Of a stretch of DNA of 64,000 bases, positions 18,708 through 27,926 are shown in pieces. A model generated the notes under the pieces. The model was given only the letters and a program-made list of their open reading frames with translations. It made no database searches and was not told the origin of the DNA. Source of the stretch: Bradyrhizobium manausense. Its GTDB lineage: Bacteria; Pseudomonadota; Alphaproteobacteria; Rhizobiales; Xanthobacteraceae. The stretch lies in the NCBI RefSeq assembly GCF_018130615.1, contig NZ_JAFCKB010000007.1:62001-126000 (forward strand), in the 5' to 3' direction. Position 1 is the stretch's first letter. The number at the start of each line of letters is the position of its first letter. A program made the position numbers and the translations under genes.

Positions 18708-19490
18708 ATGACAACGTTCTCCGTAGTCCGCCGCAGCTTCTCGCCGCGCGTCGTCACCGCTTGTGCATTCGCGACCACTTTGCTGACCGTGCCGTGCGCG
18801 GCTCAGGCACAAACGCTCGGCTATGCGCCGATGCAGCCGCAGGCGTATCAGCAGGATCCGGCCTATTCGCAGGGCTATGCAAGCGAAGCGCCGCAGGCCG
18901 CCGACGAGGATGCAGTGTTGCCGGATCGTCTCCGCCGCCAGGTCGTGAGCTTCGACCGCAATGAGCCGGCCGGCACCATCGTGATCGATACCGCCAACAC
19001 CTATCTCTATTACGTGCTCGGTAACGGGCGTGCCATGCGCTACGGCGTCGGCGTCGGCCGCGAGGGCTTCACCTGGTCGGGCGTGCAGAGCATCAGCCGC
19101 AAGGCGGAATGGCCTGATTGGCATCCGCCGGCAGAGATGATCGCGCGCCAGCCCTATCTGCCGCGCTTCGTGGCCGGCGGGCCCGGCAATCCGCTGGGTG
19201 CGCGTGCAATGTATCTCGGCTCAAGCGAGTACCGCATCCACGGCACCAACGATCCCACCACGATCGGCAAGTTCGTCTCCTCCGGCTGCATCCGCCTCAC
19301 CAATGAGGATGTCACCGACCTGTTCAGCCGGGTCAATCTCGGCGCCAAGGTCGTGGTGTTGCCGAAGAACGCGCCGCTGATGGCGCGTGGCGGCGATAAG
19401 GGCGGTGAATCCTGGCGCAAGCGGCCGGCGGCGACGCCGCTGCCCGCGGGGCGCCAGGCGCTGAACATCTCGGCGTCGTCGGTGGACTAG
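18708..19490 (+). CDS. L,D-transpeptidase (YkuD domain)
   Basis: From ATG 18708 the protein has 260 residues with a signal peptide of about 34 residues ending PCAAQAQ. A linker rich in Gln, Tyr and Pro follows, then the YkuD domain: GTIVIDTANTYLYYVLGNG, the His of YRIHGTNDP, and the catalytic Cys in FVSSGCIRLTNEDV. It works in the periplasm and makes 3-3 cross-links in peptidoglycan or attaches outer-membrane proteins to it. An EcfG-type promoter upstream points to induction under stress. An earlier ATG at 18639 would overlap that promoter and lacks a signal peptide at its start. The DUF2865 gene follows after 17 bases. Confidence 0.92.
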   Translation: MTTFSVVRRSFSPRVVTACAFATTLLTVPCAAQAQTLGYAPMQPQAYQQDPAYSQGYASEAPQAADEDAVLPDRLRRQVVSFDRNEPAGTIVIDTANTYLYYVLGNGRAMRYGVGVGREGFTWSGVQSISRKAEWPDWHPPAEMIARQPYLPRFVAGGPGNPLGARAMYLGSSEYRIHGTNDPTTIGKFVSSGCIRLTNEDVTDLFSRVNLGAKVVVLPKNAPLMARGGDKGGESWRKRPAATPLPAGRQALNISASSVD

Positions 19491-19507
19491 GAGTTGGGTG
19501 AGGTTAC

Positions 19508-20161
19508 ATGGTGAGACATTCGATCAGCAAGTCGTTTTGCGGAACGGCGGCGTTCGTCGCGATCGCTTCCCTCGGCCTGGGGCTGACGCCTTCGGCGCAT
19601 GCGGAGGATTTCTTCTCGGCGCTGTTCGGTGGCTTCCGCATGCGGCCCGCGCCGGAGATCCGCATGCCGTTCCCGAACGACGACATGCCGCGCTACGACG
19701 CGCCGCGCCAGCGCGCGTCCTATGGCGGCGGCATGGCCTATTGCGTGCGCGGCTGCGACGGCCGCTACTTCCCGGCGCAAGGTGCGGACGCCGAGAGCAA
19801 GGCGCAATCCTGCAAGAGCTTCTGCCCGGCCTCGGAGACCTCGCTGGTCTATGGCGGCGATATCGACGACGCCACCACGGACAAAGGCAAATCCTATTCC
19901 GACCTGCCCAACGCCTTCCGCTACCGCAGTGAGATCGTCGCTGGTTGCACCTGCAACGGCAAGGATCCGGTCGGGCTCGCGCAGGTCAAGATCGACGAGG
20001 ATCCGACCATGCGCAGGGGCGATATCGTTGCAGGCAGCGAAGGCCTCGTCGTCGCCAACCGCAACGCCAACGATCGCCGCGGCGTCGCGATGAACTTCTC
20101 GCCCTTGCCGGACTCGGTGCGTGCCAAGTTCCGCCAGGTGCCGGTGGTGGCGAAGGAGTAG
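19508..20161 (+). CDS. DUF2865 secreted protein
   Basis: This 217-residue protein begins with a signal peptide (cleavage near SAHAED, residue 32). The DUF2865 core has evenly spaced cysteines: YCVRGCDGRYFP, CKSFCPASETSLVYGG and VAGCTCNG, which likely form disulfides in the periplasm. The family is common in rhizobia; its function is unknown. It follows the L,D-transpeptidase gene by 17 bases and is probably co-transcribed with it, which hints at an envelope role. Confidence 0.85.
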   Translation: MVRHSISKSFCGTAAFVAIASLGLGLTPSAHAEDFFSALFGGFRMRPAPEIRMPFPNDDMPRYDAPRQRASYGGGMAYCVRGCDGRYFPAQGADAESKAQSCKSFCPASETSLVYGGDIDDATTDKGKSYSDLPNAFRYRSEIVAGCTCNGKDPVGLAQVKIDEDPTMRRGDIVAGSEGLVVANRNANDRRGVAMNFSPLPDSVRAKFRQVPVVAKE

Positions 20162-20364
20162 GGAGCCTTACGCCGCGCGAATCTTACCGCGTACGCCCCG
20201 GCAAAGATCGAGAAAACAGGGCGCGACAGGATCGGCAATCACGTACCGTTCCTGCCTCGCAGACCGAACGGTTTCGACATCTGAAGTGAAAAGGGTAAAA
20301 TTTTAGGCAGCCGCCCGCCGGTAGAATTACGCATTTACTAGAAGTTGCAATGGGTTGCGCGAAT

Positions 20365-20389
20365 GGAACCGGCGCGCGAGACGGGCGTT
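20365..20389 (+). promoter_or_regulatory. EcfG-type promoter before a 51-aa membrane protein
   Basis: The site is GGAAC-N16-CGTT, an exact consensus match, with its -10 end 38 bases before the ATG at 20428. The remaining sequence between 20162 and 20364 shows no gene. Confidence 0.72.
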
Positions 20390-20427
20390 AGGACCTCGTT
20401 AGCAATTTGCCTGAAGGGGGCCTTGCA

Positions 20428-20583
20428 ATGCTTGTCGGCGTACTCGTCACCTTTCTCGTCGTCATTCTCGTGCTTTATCTCATCAACATGCTGCCAATGG
20501 ACGGCCGCGCCAAGCAGATCGCGCGCGTGATCGTCATCATCATCGGCATCGTGTCGCTGCTGAAATATCTCGCAGTGTTTTAG
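20428..20583 (+). CDS. Small membrane protein, Thivi_2564-like
   Basis: This 51-residue protein has two hydrophobic segments (LVGVLVTFLVVILVLYLINM and ARVIVIIIGIVSLLKYLAVF) split by a short polar turn LPMDGRAKQ. It looks like the short Thivi_2564 family seen in many proteobacteria; its function is unknown. GAAGGGGG before the ATG can act as ribosome site, an EcfG-type promoter precedes it, and a hairpin terminator follows. The gene is short and easily missed, but the boundaries fit together well. Confidence 0.8.
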   Translation: MLVGVLVTFLVVILVLYLINMLPMDGRAKQIARVIVIIIGIVSLLKYLAVF

Positions 20584-20604
20584 CGGGCTCGCGTGCCCAA
20601 CAAA

Positions 20605-20629
20605 AAAGCCCCGGCTGAGCCGGGGCTTT
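20605..20629. terminator. Bidirectional intrinsic terminator between the small membrane gene and glcB
   Basis: An 11-bp stem (AAAGCCCCGGC and its complement) with a TGA loop lies between two convergent genes. On the minus strand it is followed by a run of T, giving a clear terminator for glcB; the plus strand has a shorter T-run. Confidence 0.85.
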
Positions 20630-20649
20630 CGATGTCAGCACGACGGAAC

Positions 20650-22815
20650 TCAACCCACCGCCTTGGCCTCGCGGCGGCGGGCGGTGAGGATGTACTCGGT
20701 GTAGCCGTTCGGCTGCTCGCGGCCCTTGAAGATCAGGTCGCAGGCGGCCTTGAACGCTGTGCCGTCGAAGGCGGGGGCCATCGGCTTGTAGATCGGATCG
20801 CCGGCGTTCTGCTTGTCGACGACGACGGCCATGCGCTTGAGCGATTCCATCACCTGCGCTTCCGTGATCACGCCCTGATGCAGCCAGTTGGCGAGATGCT
20901 GGCTGGAGATGCGCAACGTCGCGCGGTCTTCCATCAGGCCGACGTCGTGAATGTCGGGCACCTTGGAGCAGCCGACGCCCTGGTCGATCCAGCGCACGAC
21001 GTAACCGAGAATGCCCTGGCAGTTGTTGTCGATCTCCTGCTTGACGTCGTCTGGCGCCCAGTTCGACTTCGACACCGGAATGGTGAGGATGTCGGACAGC
21101 TTTGCGCGCGGGCCGCCCTTGGTCAGCTCCTGCTGGCGCGCGATCACGTTCACCTGGTGATAGTGCAGCGCGTGCAGCGTCGCGGCGGTCGGCGAGGGCA
21201 CCCACGCCGTGGTGGCGCCGGCCTGCGGATGCGCCAGCTTCTGCTGCAGCATGTCCGCCATCTTGTCGGGGGCAGCCCACATGCCCTTGCCGATCTGGGC
21301 GTGGCCGGGCAGGCCGTCGATCAGGCCCATGTCGACGTTCCAGTCCTCATAGGCCTTGATCCAGGCCTGCGCCTTCATCTCGTTCTTGCGGATCATCGGG
21401 CCCGCTTCCATCGAGGTGTGGATCTCGTCGCCGGTGCGGTCGAGGAAACCGGTGTTGATGAACATGATGCGCTTGGAGGCGCGCTGGATGCAGGCCTTGA
21501 GGTTGACGGTGGTACGCCGCTCCTCGTCCATGATGCCGACCTTGAGCGTGTTCTCGGCCAAGCCCAGCATCTTCTCGACGCGGTCGAAGATCTCGCAGGT
21601 GAACGATACTTCGTCCGGGCCGTGCATCTTCGGCTTGACGATATAGGCAGATCCGGTGCGGCTGTTCTTGACCTTGGAGTTGCCCTTGAGGTCGTGAATG
21701 GCCAGCAGGCCGGAAACGGCGGCATCGAGCAGGCCTTCCGGCACTTCCTCGCCGGTCTCGTCGAGCACCGCGTCGGTGAACATGTGGTGACCGCAATTGC
21801 GCATCAACAGCAGGCTGCGGCCGTGCAACTTCACTTCGCCCTTGCCGTCAGGCGTCTTGTAGGAGCGGTCAGCATTGAGCGAGCGCGTCAGCGTCTTGCC
21901 GCCCTTCTCGAAGTCCGCCGACAGCGTGCCGTTCATCAGGCCGAGCGTGTTGCGGTAGACGAGCACCTTGTCCTCGGCATCGACGGCGGCGACGGAGTCT
22001 TCCATGTCGAGGATGGTCGAGACCGCAGCTTCCATCATCATGTCGGCGACGCCGGCCGGATCGTCCTTGCCGATCGCGCTGTTGCGGTCGATCGTCACCT
22101 CGACATGCAGGCCGTTGTTGACCAGCAGCACGGCGCTCGGCGCCGCCGCATCGCCCTGGAAGCCGGCGAATTGCGCGGCGTTCTTCAGTGCGGTGGCGTT
22201 GCCGCTCTTGAGCTTCACCGCGAGCTGGCCCGCGACGACGCTGTAGGCGGTGACGTCGGTGTGGCTGCCGGTCGCGAGCGGTGCGGCGGCATCGAGGAAC
22301 GCCTTGGCCTTGGCGATCACCTTGTCGCCGCGCGCCTTGTTGTAACCCTTGCCGCTCTCCGACGGATCGTGGGGAATGGCGTCGGTGCCGTAGAAGGCAT
22401 CGTAGAGCGAGCCCCAGCGCGCGTTCGCCGCGTTCAGCGCATAGCGTGCGTTGGTGAGGGGCACGACCAGCTGCGGGCCGCAGATCTTGCCGATCTCTTC
22501 GTCGACATTGGCGGTCTCGACCTTCTGCGTCGCGGGCTCTGGGACGAGATAGCCGATCTCCTTCAGGAAGGCGGTGTAGGCGGCGAGGTCGAACGCCTTG
22601 CCCTTGTTGGCGCGGTGCCAGTCGTCGATCTTGGCCTGGAGCTGATCACGGAAAGCGAGCAGCGACCGGTTCTTCGGTCCCAACTCCTTGATGATGGCGG
22701 CGACCCCGGCCCAGAACGCATCCGGCGCGATCCCCGTTTTCGGGGCGGCTTCCTTGGCGATGAAATCGAAAAGGACGGGGGCGATCTTCAATCCGTGGGC
22801 GTCGACGCGTTTCAT
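20650..22815 (-). CDS. glcB: Malate synthase G
   Basis: This 721-residue protein has the length of the monomeric G isoform, which joins glyoxylate and acetyl-CoA to malate. Family stretches include [18 protein letters not shown] at the N-terminus, [17 protein letters not shown], the catalytic-region [16 protein letters not shown], and [20 protein letters not shown]. It supports growth on acetate, fatty acids, glycolate or PHB-derived C2 units. The gene is monocistronic: it ends at a strong terminator and is followed upstream by a 385-base gap with a repeat. Confidence 0.97.
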   Translation of the reverse strand: MKRVDAHGLKIAPVLFDFIAKEAAPKTGIAPDAFWAGVAAIIKELGPKNRSLLAFRDQLQAKIDDWHRANKGKAFDLAAYTAFLKEIGYLVPEPATQKVETANVDEEIGKICGPQLVVPLTNARYALNAANARWGSLYDAFYGTDAIPHDPSESGKGYNKARGDKVIAKAKAFLDAAAPLATGSHTDVTAYSVVAGQLAVKLKSGNATALKNAAQFAGFQGDAAAPSAVLLVNNGLHVEVTIDRNSAIGKDDPAGVADMMMEAAVSTILDMEDSVAAVDAEDKVLVYRNTLGLMNGTLSADFEKGGKTLTRSLNADRSYKTPDGKGEVKLHGRSLLLMRNCGHHMFTDAVLDETGEEVPEGLLDAAVSGLLAIHDLKGNSKVKNSRTGSAYIVKPKMHGPDEVSFTCEIFDRVEKMLGLAENTLKVGIMDEERRTTVNLKACIQRASKRIMFINTGFLDRTGDEIHTSMEAGPMIRKNEMKAQAWIKAYEDWNVDMGLIDGLPGHAQIGKGMWAAPDKMADMLQQKLAHPQAGATTAWVPSPTAATLHALHYHQVNVIARQQELTKGGPRAKLSDILTIPVSKSNWAPDDVKQEIDNNCQGILGYVVRWIDQGVGCSKVPDIHDVGLMEDRATLRISSQHLANWLHQGVITEAQVMESLKRMAVVVDKQNAGDPIYKPMAPAFDGTAFKAACDLIFKGREQPNGYTEYILTARRREAKAVG

Positions 22816-23036
22816 GATGGGCTTTCTTGTTGGAAATGGCTGTTTTTGGCTGCTTTTGACCCGTCAGCAGCAAAATGCGCCCGCAAGGGGCGACTTTCGG
22901 GACCTATTAGCCCCAAAATCGGGGCTGTGAGAAGACCCCCGGGGGCTTGTCAAAATGTCAAGAAAAGGTGGGGCGGTCTGCTCGGGCCGCGCCCGAGTGC
23001 GCAATGCCAATGCAATGGGCGAGGTCCCTCCCCGGC

Positions 23037-23152
23037 GTCGTCCTGGCGAAGGCCAGGACCCATTACTCCAGGGAGAAGTTTGAGTGGTTCGGGACTGCTG
23101 TCGAGCCCAACCGATAGATCACGCGGTGGGTCCTGGCTTTCGCCAGGACGAC
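23037..23152. repeat. Dispersed palindromic repeat (type B) upstream of glcB
   Basis: Inverted ends (GTCGTCCTGGCGAAGGCCAG and its partner) frame a 75-bp centre. It occupies a third of the 385-base gap 22816-23200 between glcB and cysNC. The rest of that gap should hold the glcB promoter and the end of the cysNC transcript; I see no gene in it. Confidence 0.85.
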
Positions 23153-23200
23153 ACCGGTGATGTTGCGCGCAGCCGTGCTCCCTCAAGCGAAGCACACGCC

Positions 23201-25117
23201 TCAAATATTCGCGGCGAGATCCACGACTTCGTCGAACAGCACGCCTGACGTCTTCAGCATCTGCTCGATTTCGTCCGCCGCATCCGCGACCGTCCGCTTC
23301 GACGTGTCGATCACGAGCTCGGCCGCCTCGGGCCGCTCGTAGTCGTTGCCGATGCCGGTGAACGATGCGAGCGCGCCGGCGCGGGCCTTTTTGTAATGGC
23401 CCTTGGGGTCGCGCTCTTCGCAGATCTCGGCCGGCGTCGCGACATGGATCTCGCGGAACGCCGTGTCGGCGATGCGGCGCGCGGTGGCGCGGTCTTCGCG
23501 CGCGGGCGAGACAGCGGCAACGATCGCGATATGGCCATTGCGGGCGAGATGCGTTGCGACTTCCGCAAGGCGGCGGATGTTCTCGCTGCGATCGGTGGCG
23601 GAGAAGCCGAGATCACCGTTGAGGCCGGCACGCAGCGTGTCGCCGTCGAGCAGGATCGGCGAGCCGCCATTGGCGAACAGCCGCCGCTCCAACGCCTTCG
23701 CCAGCGTCGACTTGCCGGAGGCGGGCAGGCCGGTGAGCCAGACCACGGCGCCGTTGTGACGATAGCGTGCGGAGCGTTCGTCGGCGCGCAACGCCGATTC
23801 CACCGGCACGATGTCGACAGGCACGGCGCGTTGGCCGGCATCGACCGACAGCACCAGACCGCCGCCCGCGATGCGGCCGGAGACCTCGATCACGAGGCGG
23901 CCGGTGCGCGGATTCTCGGTGTAGGGATCGGCAGCAATCGGGCTCGACAGGGAGATGTCGATCTCGCCGACATGGTTGCGGCCGATCGCCTTGTTCTCGC
24001 GGCTCTCGAGCTCGCCGGGATCGACGGCCTTCTCGATCGCCACCACGGTGGCGCGGCTTTCCTTCGGCCCCGAGCGAACCAGGATCTGATCGCCCTTGGC
24101 GAGCGGCTTGTCGTGCAGCCAGAAGATGCGTGCGCGCAGCCGGCGCGTCTCGCGCGGGGCGGCGGCGGTGTGCGCGATGATGTCGCCGCGCTCGATGAAC
24201 AATTCGCGGTCGAGCGTGATACCGACCGAGCGGCCGGCGCCCTGACGCGTTGTGACCGGGGTCACCGGCCAGCTCTCGACGGTCTTGATCTTGGCGATCT
24301 TGCCGGCCGGCATGATCACGATCTCGTCGCCGGCAATCAGGCTGCCGGATTCAATGCGGCCTGCGACGATGCGGCGGTCGTCGAACTTGTAGATCGCCTG
24401 CACCGGCAGGCGCAGCGCCAGCGTTTCGAGCGGCCGCGCCGGTTCGAGGCGGTCCAGCGCCTCGACCACGGTCGATCCCTTGTACCAGCCGATCCGGTCG
24501 GTGCGTTCGGCGACGCCGTCGCCGTCACGTGCGGAGATCGGGATGATCGCCGCCGGCGTCACGCCGAGGCCGTTGAGATGCGCGGAGATCTCGTCGCTGA
24601 TCTCCTTGAAACGTTCCGCGGAGAAGTCGACGCGGTCCATCTTGTTGACGACGACAGCGACCTGCTTCACGCCGAGCAGATGCAGCAGGTACCCGTGACG
24701 ACGGGTCTGGTCGCGCACGCCTTCGAGCGCGTCGATGATCAGCACCGCGCCGTCGGCCTGCGAGGCCCCGGTGATCATGTTGCGCAGGAATTCGGCGTGA
24801 CCGGGTGCGTCGATCAAAACGATGTCGCGCGAATTGGTGCGGAAGCGGATCTGCGTGGTGTCGATGGTGATGCCCTGGTCGCGCTCGGTCTGCAGTGCGT
24901 CGAGCAGGAACGACCATTCGAACGGCATGCCGCGCCGTGCGCTGACGGCCTTCAGCATGTCGAGCTTGCCGTCGGGCAGGCTGCCGGTCTCATGCAAGAG
25001 GCGGCCGACCAGCGTCGACTTGCCGTGATCGACGTGGCCGACAATGACGATGCGCACTTGAGGACGCGTGGTGCCGTTCGGAGTGGCGGGCGAAGCGGGG
25101 GTGACGATCATGTTCAT
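23201..25117 (-). CDS. cysNC: Bifunctional sulfate adenylyltransferase subunit 1 / APS kinase CysNC
   Basis: This 638-residue fusion has an N-terminal CysN GTPase (P-loop GHVDHGKST at residues 27-35, [12 protein letters not shown]) and a C-terminal CysC kinase (P-loop GLPASGKST near residue 463, [19 protein letters not shown]). With CysD it makes APS from sulfate and ATP; the kinase half then makes PAPS. The same fusion is called NodQ when linked to nodulation, but here it pairs with sulfite reduction genes. The start ATG lies 19 bases after the cysD stop region, so cysD-cysNC form one operon. The presence of APS kinase beside an APS-type CysH suggests PAPS is used for sulfation. Confidence 0.95.
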   Translation of the reverse strand: MNMIVTPASPATPNGTTRPQVRIVIVGHVDHGKSTLVGRLLHETGSLPDGKLDMLKAVSARRGMPFEWSFLLDALQTERDQGITIDTTQIRFRTNSRDIVLIDAPGHAEFLRNMITGASQADGAVLIIDALEGVRDQTRRHGYLLHLLGVKQVAVVVNKMDRVDFSAERFKEISDEISAHLNGLGVTPAAIIPISARDGDGVAERTDRIGWYKGSTVVEALDRLEPARPLETLALRLPVQAIYKFDDRRIVAGRIESGSLIAGDEIVIMPAGKIAKIKTVESWPVTPVTTRQGAGRSVGITLDRELFIERGDIIAHTAAAPRETRRLRARIFWLHDKPLAKGDQILVRSGPKESRATVVAIEKAVDPGELESRENKAIGRNHVGEIDISLSSPIAADPYTENPRTGRLVIEVSGRIAGGGLVLSVDAGQRAVPVDIVPVESALRADERSARYRHNGAVVWLTGLPASGKSTLAKALERRLFANGGSPILLDGDTLRAGLNGDLGFSATDRSENIRRLAEVATHLARNGHIAIVAAVSPAREDRATARRIADTAFREIHVATPAEICEERDPKGHYKKARAGALASFTGIGNDYERPEAAELVIDTSKRTVADAADEIEQMLKTSGVLFDEVVDLAANI

Positions 25118-25136
25118 AGCCGTGATGCGTCCTTGA

Positions 25137-26033
25137 TCAGAGATAGCCGGCGACGCGCAGGCGCTCGAAAGCGTCCTCGGTCTCGTGGTCGAGCGCGCGG
25201 CCGGAGCGCTCCGGCACCTTGGTCTGCTCGAGCTCGACCAGGATTTCGTCGATGTTCGACGCGGTCGACGCGACCGGATTGGTGATGTCCTGATCGCCCA
25301 GCGAGCGATAGCGCTTGCCGTCCTTGGCGAGATACAGCGGGATGATCGGGATGTTCTCGCGCTTGGTGTAGGCCCAGATGTCGGCCTCGGTCCAATGCAG
25401 GATCGGGTGGATGCGCAAATGCGCGCCCTGCGGCGGCGATGCGTTGAAATGATCCCAGAACTCCGGCGGCTGGTCGCGGACGTCCCAATTGCCCTCCAGG
25501 CCGCGCGGCGAGAACACGCGCTCCTTGGCGCGGGTGGCTTCCTCGTCGCGGCGGATGCCGGCGATCAGGCCATCAAAGCCGTATTTGGCGAGCGCCATCT
25601 TGAGGCCCTCGGTCTTGCGCGCCGCGGAGCGGGCGGCCGGCGGCAGCGTCGGATCGACGGCATCGATCGGCGGGCAGGGCTCGACGCGCAGATCGAGCTC
25701 CCACTCCTTGCCGTAGTGATCACGAAATCGATACATCTCCGGAAACTTCTTGCCGGTGTCGACATGGAGCGCCGGAAACGGCAGCCGGCCGAAGAACGCC
25801 TTGCGCGCCAGCCAGATCATCACGTTGGAGTCCTTGCCGAGCGACCACAGCAGGGCGATCTTTTTCAAACGACCAAAGGCCTCGCGGAAGATGTAGATGC
25901 TTTGCGCTTCCAGCTGGTCGAGATGGTCCATGCTGGGGGCAACATCAGCAGAAAATTCTTGCGAGCCCGAGCGTCCGACGGGGGCGGGGCTGCTCACTCC
26001 GGCAACTGCGGAATCGTCCTTGAGAAGATGCAT
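25137..26033 (-). CDS. cysD: Sulfate adenylyltransferase subunit 2 CysD
   Basis: From ATG 26033 the product is 298 residues. The core begins [20 protein letters not shown] (residue 35 on) and contains the PP-loop-like [11 protein letters not shown], the [12 protein letters not shown] segment and RREDEA-type residues of the PAPS reductase fold. It catalyses sulfate adenylation, driven by the GTPase CysN. The start is uncertain: ATG 25931 would give the bare core, and ATG 26123 a 30-residue extension that runs into the divergent regulatory region. It is divergent from cysG. Confidence 0.93.
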   Translation of the reverse strand: MHLLKDDSAVAGVSSPAPVGRSGSQEFSADVAPSMDHLDQLEAQSIYIFREAFGRLKKIALLWSLGKDSNVMIWLARKAFFGRLPFPALHVDTGKKFPEMYRFRDHYGKEWELDLRVEPCPPIDAVDPTLPPAARSAARKTEGLKMALAKYGFDGLIAGIRRDEEATRAKERVFSPRGLEGNWDVRDQPPEFWDHFNASPPQGAHLRIHPILHWTEADIWAYTKRENIPIIPLYLAKDGKRYRSLGDQDITNPVASTASNIDEILVELEQTKVPERSGRALDHETEDAFERLRVAGYL

Positions 26034-26072
26034 CTCTGCCACTTTGCGTTTGGAGGCTAAAATTCTATAGTT

Positions 26073-26139
26073 GCGCCGCAGAAGAGAAGAAAAAATTTTC
26101 TCTTTGCGCGCTTGAAACGACACATATATAGAAAATAAT
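26073..26139. promoter_or_regulatory. Divergent cysD / cysG control region
   Basis: This AT-rich gap holds an imperfect dyad at 26073-26110 centred on AAAAATTTT with AAGAGAA-type arms. A sigma-70-like promoter for cysG follows: TTGAAA (26112-26117), 16 bases, AATAAT (26134-26139), about 38 bases before the ATG. For cysD a TATAGA-like -10 is visible near 26065-26070 on the minus strand. The dyad could be the operator of a sulfur regulator; the factor is unknown. Confidence 0.5.
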
Positions 26140-26176
26140 TCCAGTCAACCCCGGGTGTGGGGGAAGCGAGTATCGT

Positions 26177-27601
26177 ATGCGGTTCTTGCCGGTATTCCTC
26201 GATCTCAAGGCCGGCCCGGTGGTCCTCATCGGCGCGGGCGAGCTTTTGCGCGCAAAACTGCGCGTGCTTGCCGCTGCCGGCGCGCGCATCCGCCTGCATG
26301 CGATCGATGGCAATCAGGACCTGGGTCTGAGCACTGAAGACGCGGCGCGTATCGAGATCACCAGCGGCGATCCGCTGACCTCTGATCTTGCCGGCGTCAT
26401 CGCCGTGGTCTGCGCGGGTGCGGGCGATGTCGGTGTGGCGATGTCGGCTCGCGCCAAGTCGCTCGGCCTGCCCGTCAACGTGATGGACGATCTCGAACAT
26501 TCCAGCTTCATCTTTCCGGCGATCGTCGATCGCGGCGATGTCGTGGTTGCCGTTGGCACGGGCGGCACCTCGCCGGTGGTGGCGCGGCGCGTGCGCGAGA
26601 AGATCGAGGCACTGCTGCCGGCGCGCATCGGCGAGCTCGCCGAGTTCATCGGCGGCTTCCGCAAATCCATCAACGAGCGCATCGCCGAGTTTCCGCTGCG
26701 TCGCCGCTTCTGGGAGCGCGTCATCGACGGTCCGATCGGCGCGGCCGTGTTGGCCGGTCGCAAGGGCGAGGCTGACACAGCGCTCAAGGCAATCTCCGAT
26801 CCGTCCGATTTCGCGCGCGCCGACAAGCCGGAAGGTTCGGTCGCGCTGGTCGGCGCCGGTCCTGGCGATCCCGACCTTCTCACCATCAAGGCGTTGCGCG
26901 CGCTCCAGGATGCCGACATCGTCTTCCACGACGAGCTGGTTTCTCCAGACATTCTCGACCGCATCCGCCGCGACACCGCGCGCGTTCCGGTCGGCCGCCG
27001 TGTCGGCAAGCCGGGTATCGGCCAGGACGCCATCAACGAGCGGATGATCGCGGCCGCGCAATCAGGTCAGCGCGTCGTGCGGCTGAAGGGTGGTGATCCC
27101 TTCGTGTTCGGCCGCGGCGGTGAAGAGGTCGAAGCGCTGCGCGCTGCCGGCGTTGCCTATTCGATCATTCCCGGCATCACCGCAGGCCTTGGCGGCGCCG
27201 CCGATTTCGAGGTGCCGCTCACCTATCGTCATGAGGCGACCAGGATCACCTTCCTTACCGCGCACAAGGCGCGCGATGCGGAGACGGTGGATTGGTCGAT
27301 GCTGACCGATACCAAGATGACCGTCGTTGTCTACATGGGCATGACGGCTGCGCCTGCCGTTCGCGCCGGCCTCCTTGCCGCCGGCCGCTCGGCAGAGACG
27401 CCGGTGGGCGTTTTTGCCCGCGTCACGCGTCCGGATGCGCAAGGCGCAATCGGCACGCTGCGCGACCTGCCCGAGCTCGTGCGGCAGACCAGCGGTGGTC
27501 CCGCCATTCTCATCATCGGCGACGTGGTCCGGCATGCCGGTTCGCTTCGCCGTCAAACACCAAAGCAAATCATCTCTGACCTATTGGATGCAGCCGAATG
27601 A
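26177..27601 (+). CDS. cysG: Siroheme synthase CysG (dehydrogenase/ferrochelatase plus uroporphyrinogen-III methyltransferase)
   Basis: This 474-residue protein makes siroheme for sulfite reductase. Residues 1 to about 210 are the CysG_A-type precorrin-2 dehydrogenase and ferrochelatase (LPVFLDLKAGPVVLIGAGEL, VMDDLEHSSFIFPAIVDRG). From about residue 220 follows the SAM-dependent methyltransferase: LVGAGPGDPDLLTIKALRAL, VGKPGIGQDAINERMI, RLKGGDPFVFGRGGEE, PGITAGLGGAA. The nucleotide loop reads GAGELLRAKL, a mild departure from the usual GGG. The stop overlaps the next ATG (ATGA). Confidence 0.94.
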   Translation: MRFLPVFLDLKAGPVVLIGAGELLRAKLRVLAAAGARIRLHAIDGNQDLGLSTEDAARIEITSGDPLTSDLAGVIAVVCAGAGDVGVAMSARAKSLGLPVNVMDDLEHSSFIFPAIVDRGDVVVAVGTGGTSPVVARRVREKIEALLPARIGELAEFIGGFRKSINERIAEFPLRRRFWERVIDGPIGAAVLAGRKGEADTALKAISDPSDFARADKPEGSVALVGAGPGDPDLLTIKALRALQDADIVFHDELVSPDILDRIRRDTARVPVGRRVGKPGIGQDAINERMIAAAQSGQRVVRLKGGDPFVFGRGGEEVEALRAAGVAYSIIPGITAGLGGAADFEVPLTYRHEATRITFLTAHKARDAETVDWSMLTDTKMTVVVYMGMTAAPAVRAGLLAAGRSAETPVGVFARVTRPDAQGAIGTLRDLPELVRQTSGGPAILIIGDVVRHAGSLRRQTPKQIISDLLDAAE

Positions 27602-27915
27602 CCTCTCCGCTTGAACAGAAGAAAATCAAAATCGCCGGCCCCTCGGTCGTGACCGCGAACCGCACCTGGGACGGCATCGTGGTGTATCGCACCGCCGCCA
27701 AGAGCTGGTCCGCGGACCTCTCGGAAGCTGCGATCGTGCGCAACTCGGACGACGCCAAGGCGTTGCTTGCAGAGTCGGTGGCCGATGACGTCGGCGCCAT
27801 CGGTCCCTATATCGCCCCGGTGCAGGTCGGCGTGGACGGCAAGGTCGAACCCGGCAATCTGCGCGAACAGATCCGCCGCACCGGTGTCACCATCGGGCAG
27901 CCGGCCCAGGTTTAA
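27598..27915 (+). CDS. DUF2849 protein of the sulfite reductase operon
   Basis: This 105-residue cytosolic protein contains VVTANRTWDGIVVYRTAAKSW and a C-terminal RTGVTIGQP, typical of DUF2849. The family is found almost only between cysG and cysI in alphaproteobacteria; its function is unknown, and a small accessory role in sulfite reduction is an inference from position. It overlaps the cysG stop by four bases and is 11 bases before cysI. Confidence 0.85.
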   Translation: MTSPLEQKKIKIAGPSVVTANRTWDGIVVYRTAAKSWSADLSEAAIVRNSDDAKALLAESVADDVGAIGPYIAPVQVGVDGKVEPGNLREQIRRTGVTIGQPAQV

Positions 27916-27926
27916 GGCATCCTCTT

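Noticed and set aside
18576-18714. Longer N-terminus for the AI-2E-family protein
   Set aside because: Starts at 18576 or earlier would lie upstream of or inside the EcfG-type promoter at 18550-18574, and lack a ribosome site.
20593-23160. Very long open frame antisense to malate synthase
   Set aside because: It mirrors glcB in a high-GC genome, holds no recognisable domain, and crosses the terminator and a repeat. Similar antisense frames over urtB, cysNC, cysI, the flippase, DUF459 and the transglycosylase were left out for the same reason.
23201-26033. Nodulation genes nodPQ
   Set aside because: CysD and CysNC are homologous to NodP and NodQ, but the setting is cysG-cysI-cysH and sulfate transport. 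I see no nod box or other nod gene.
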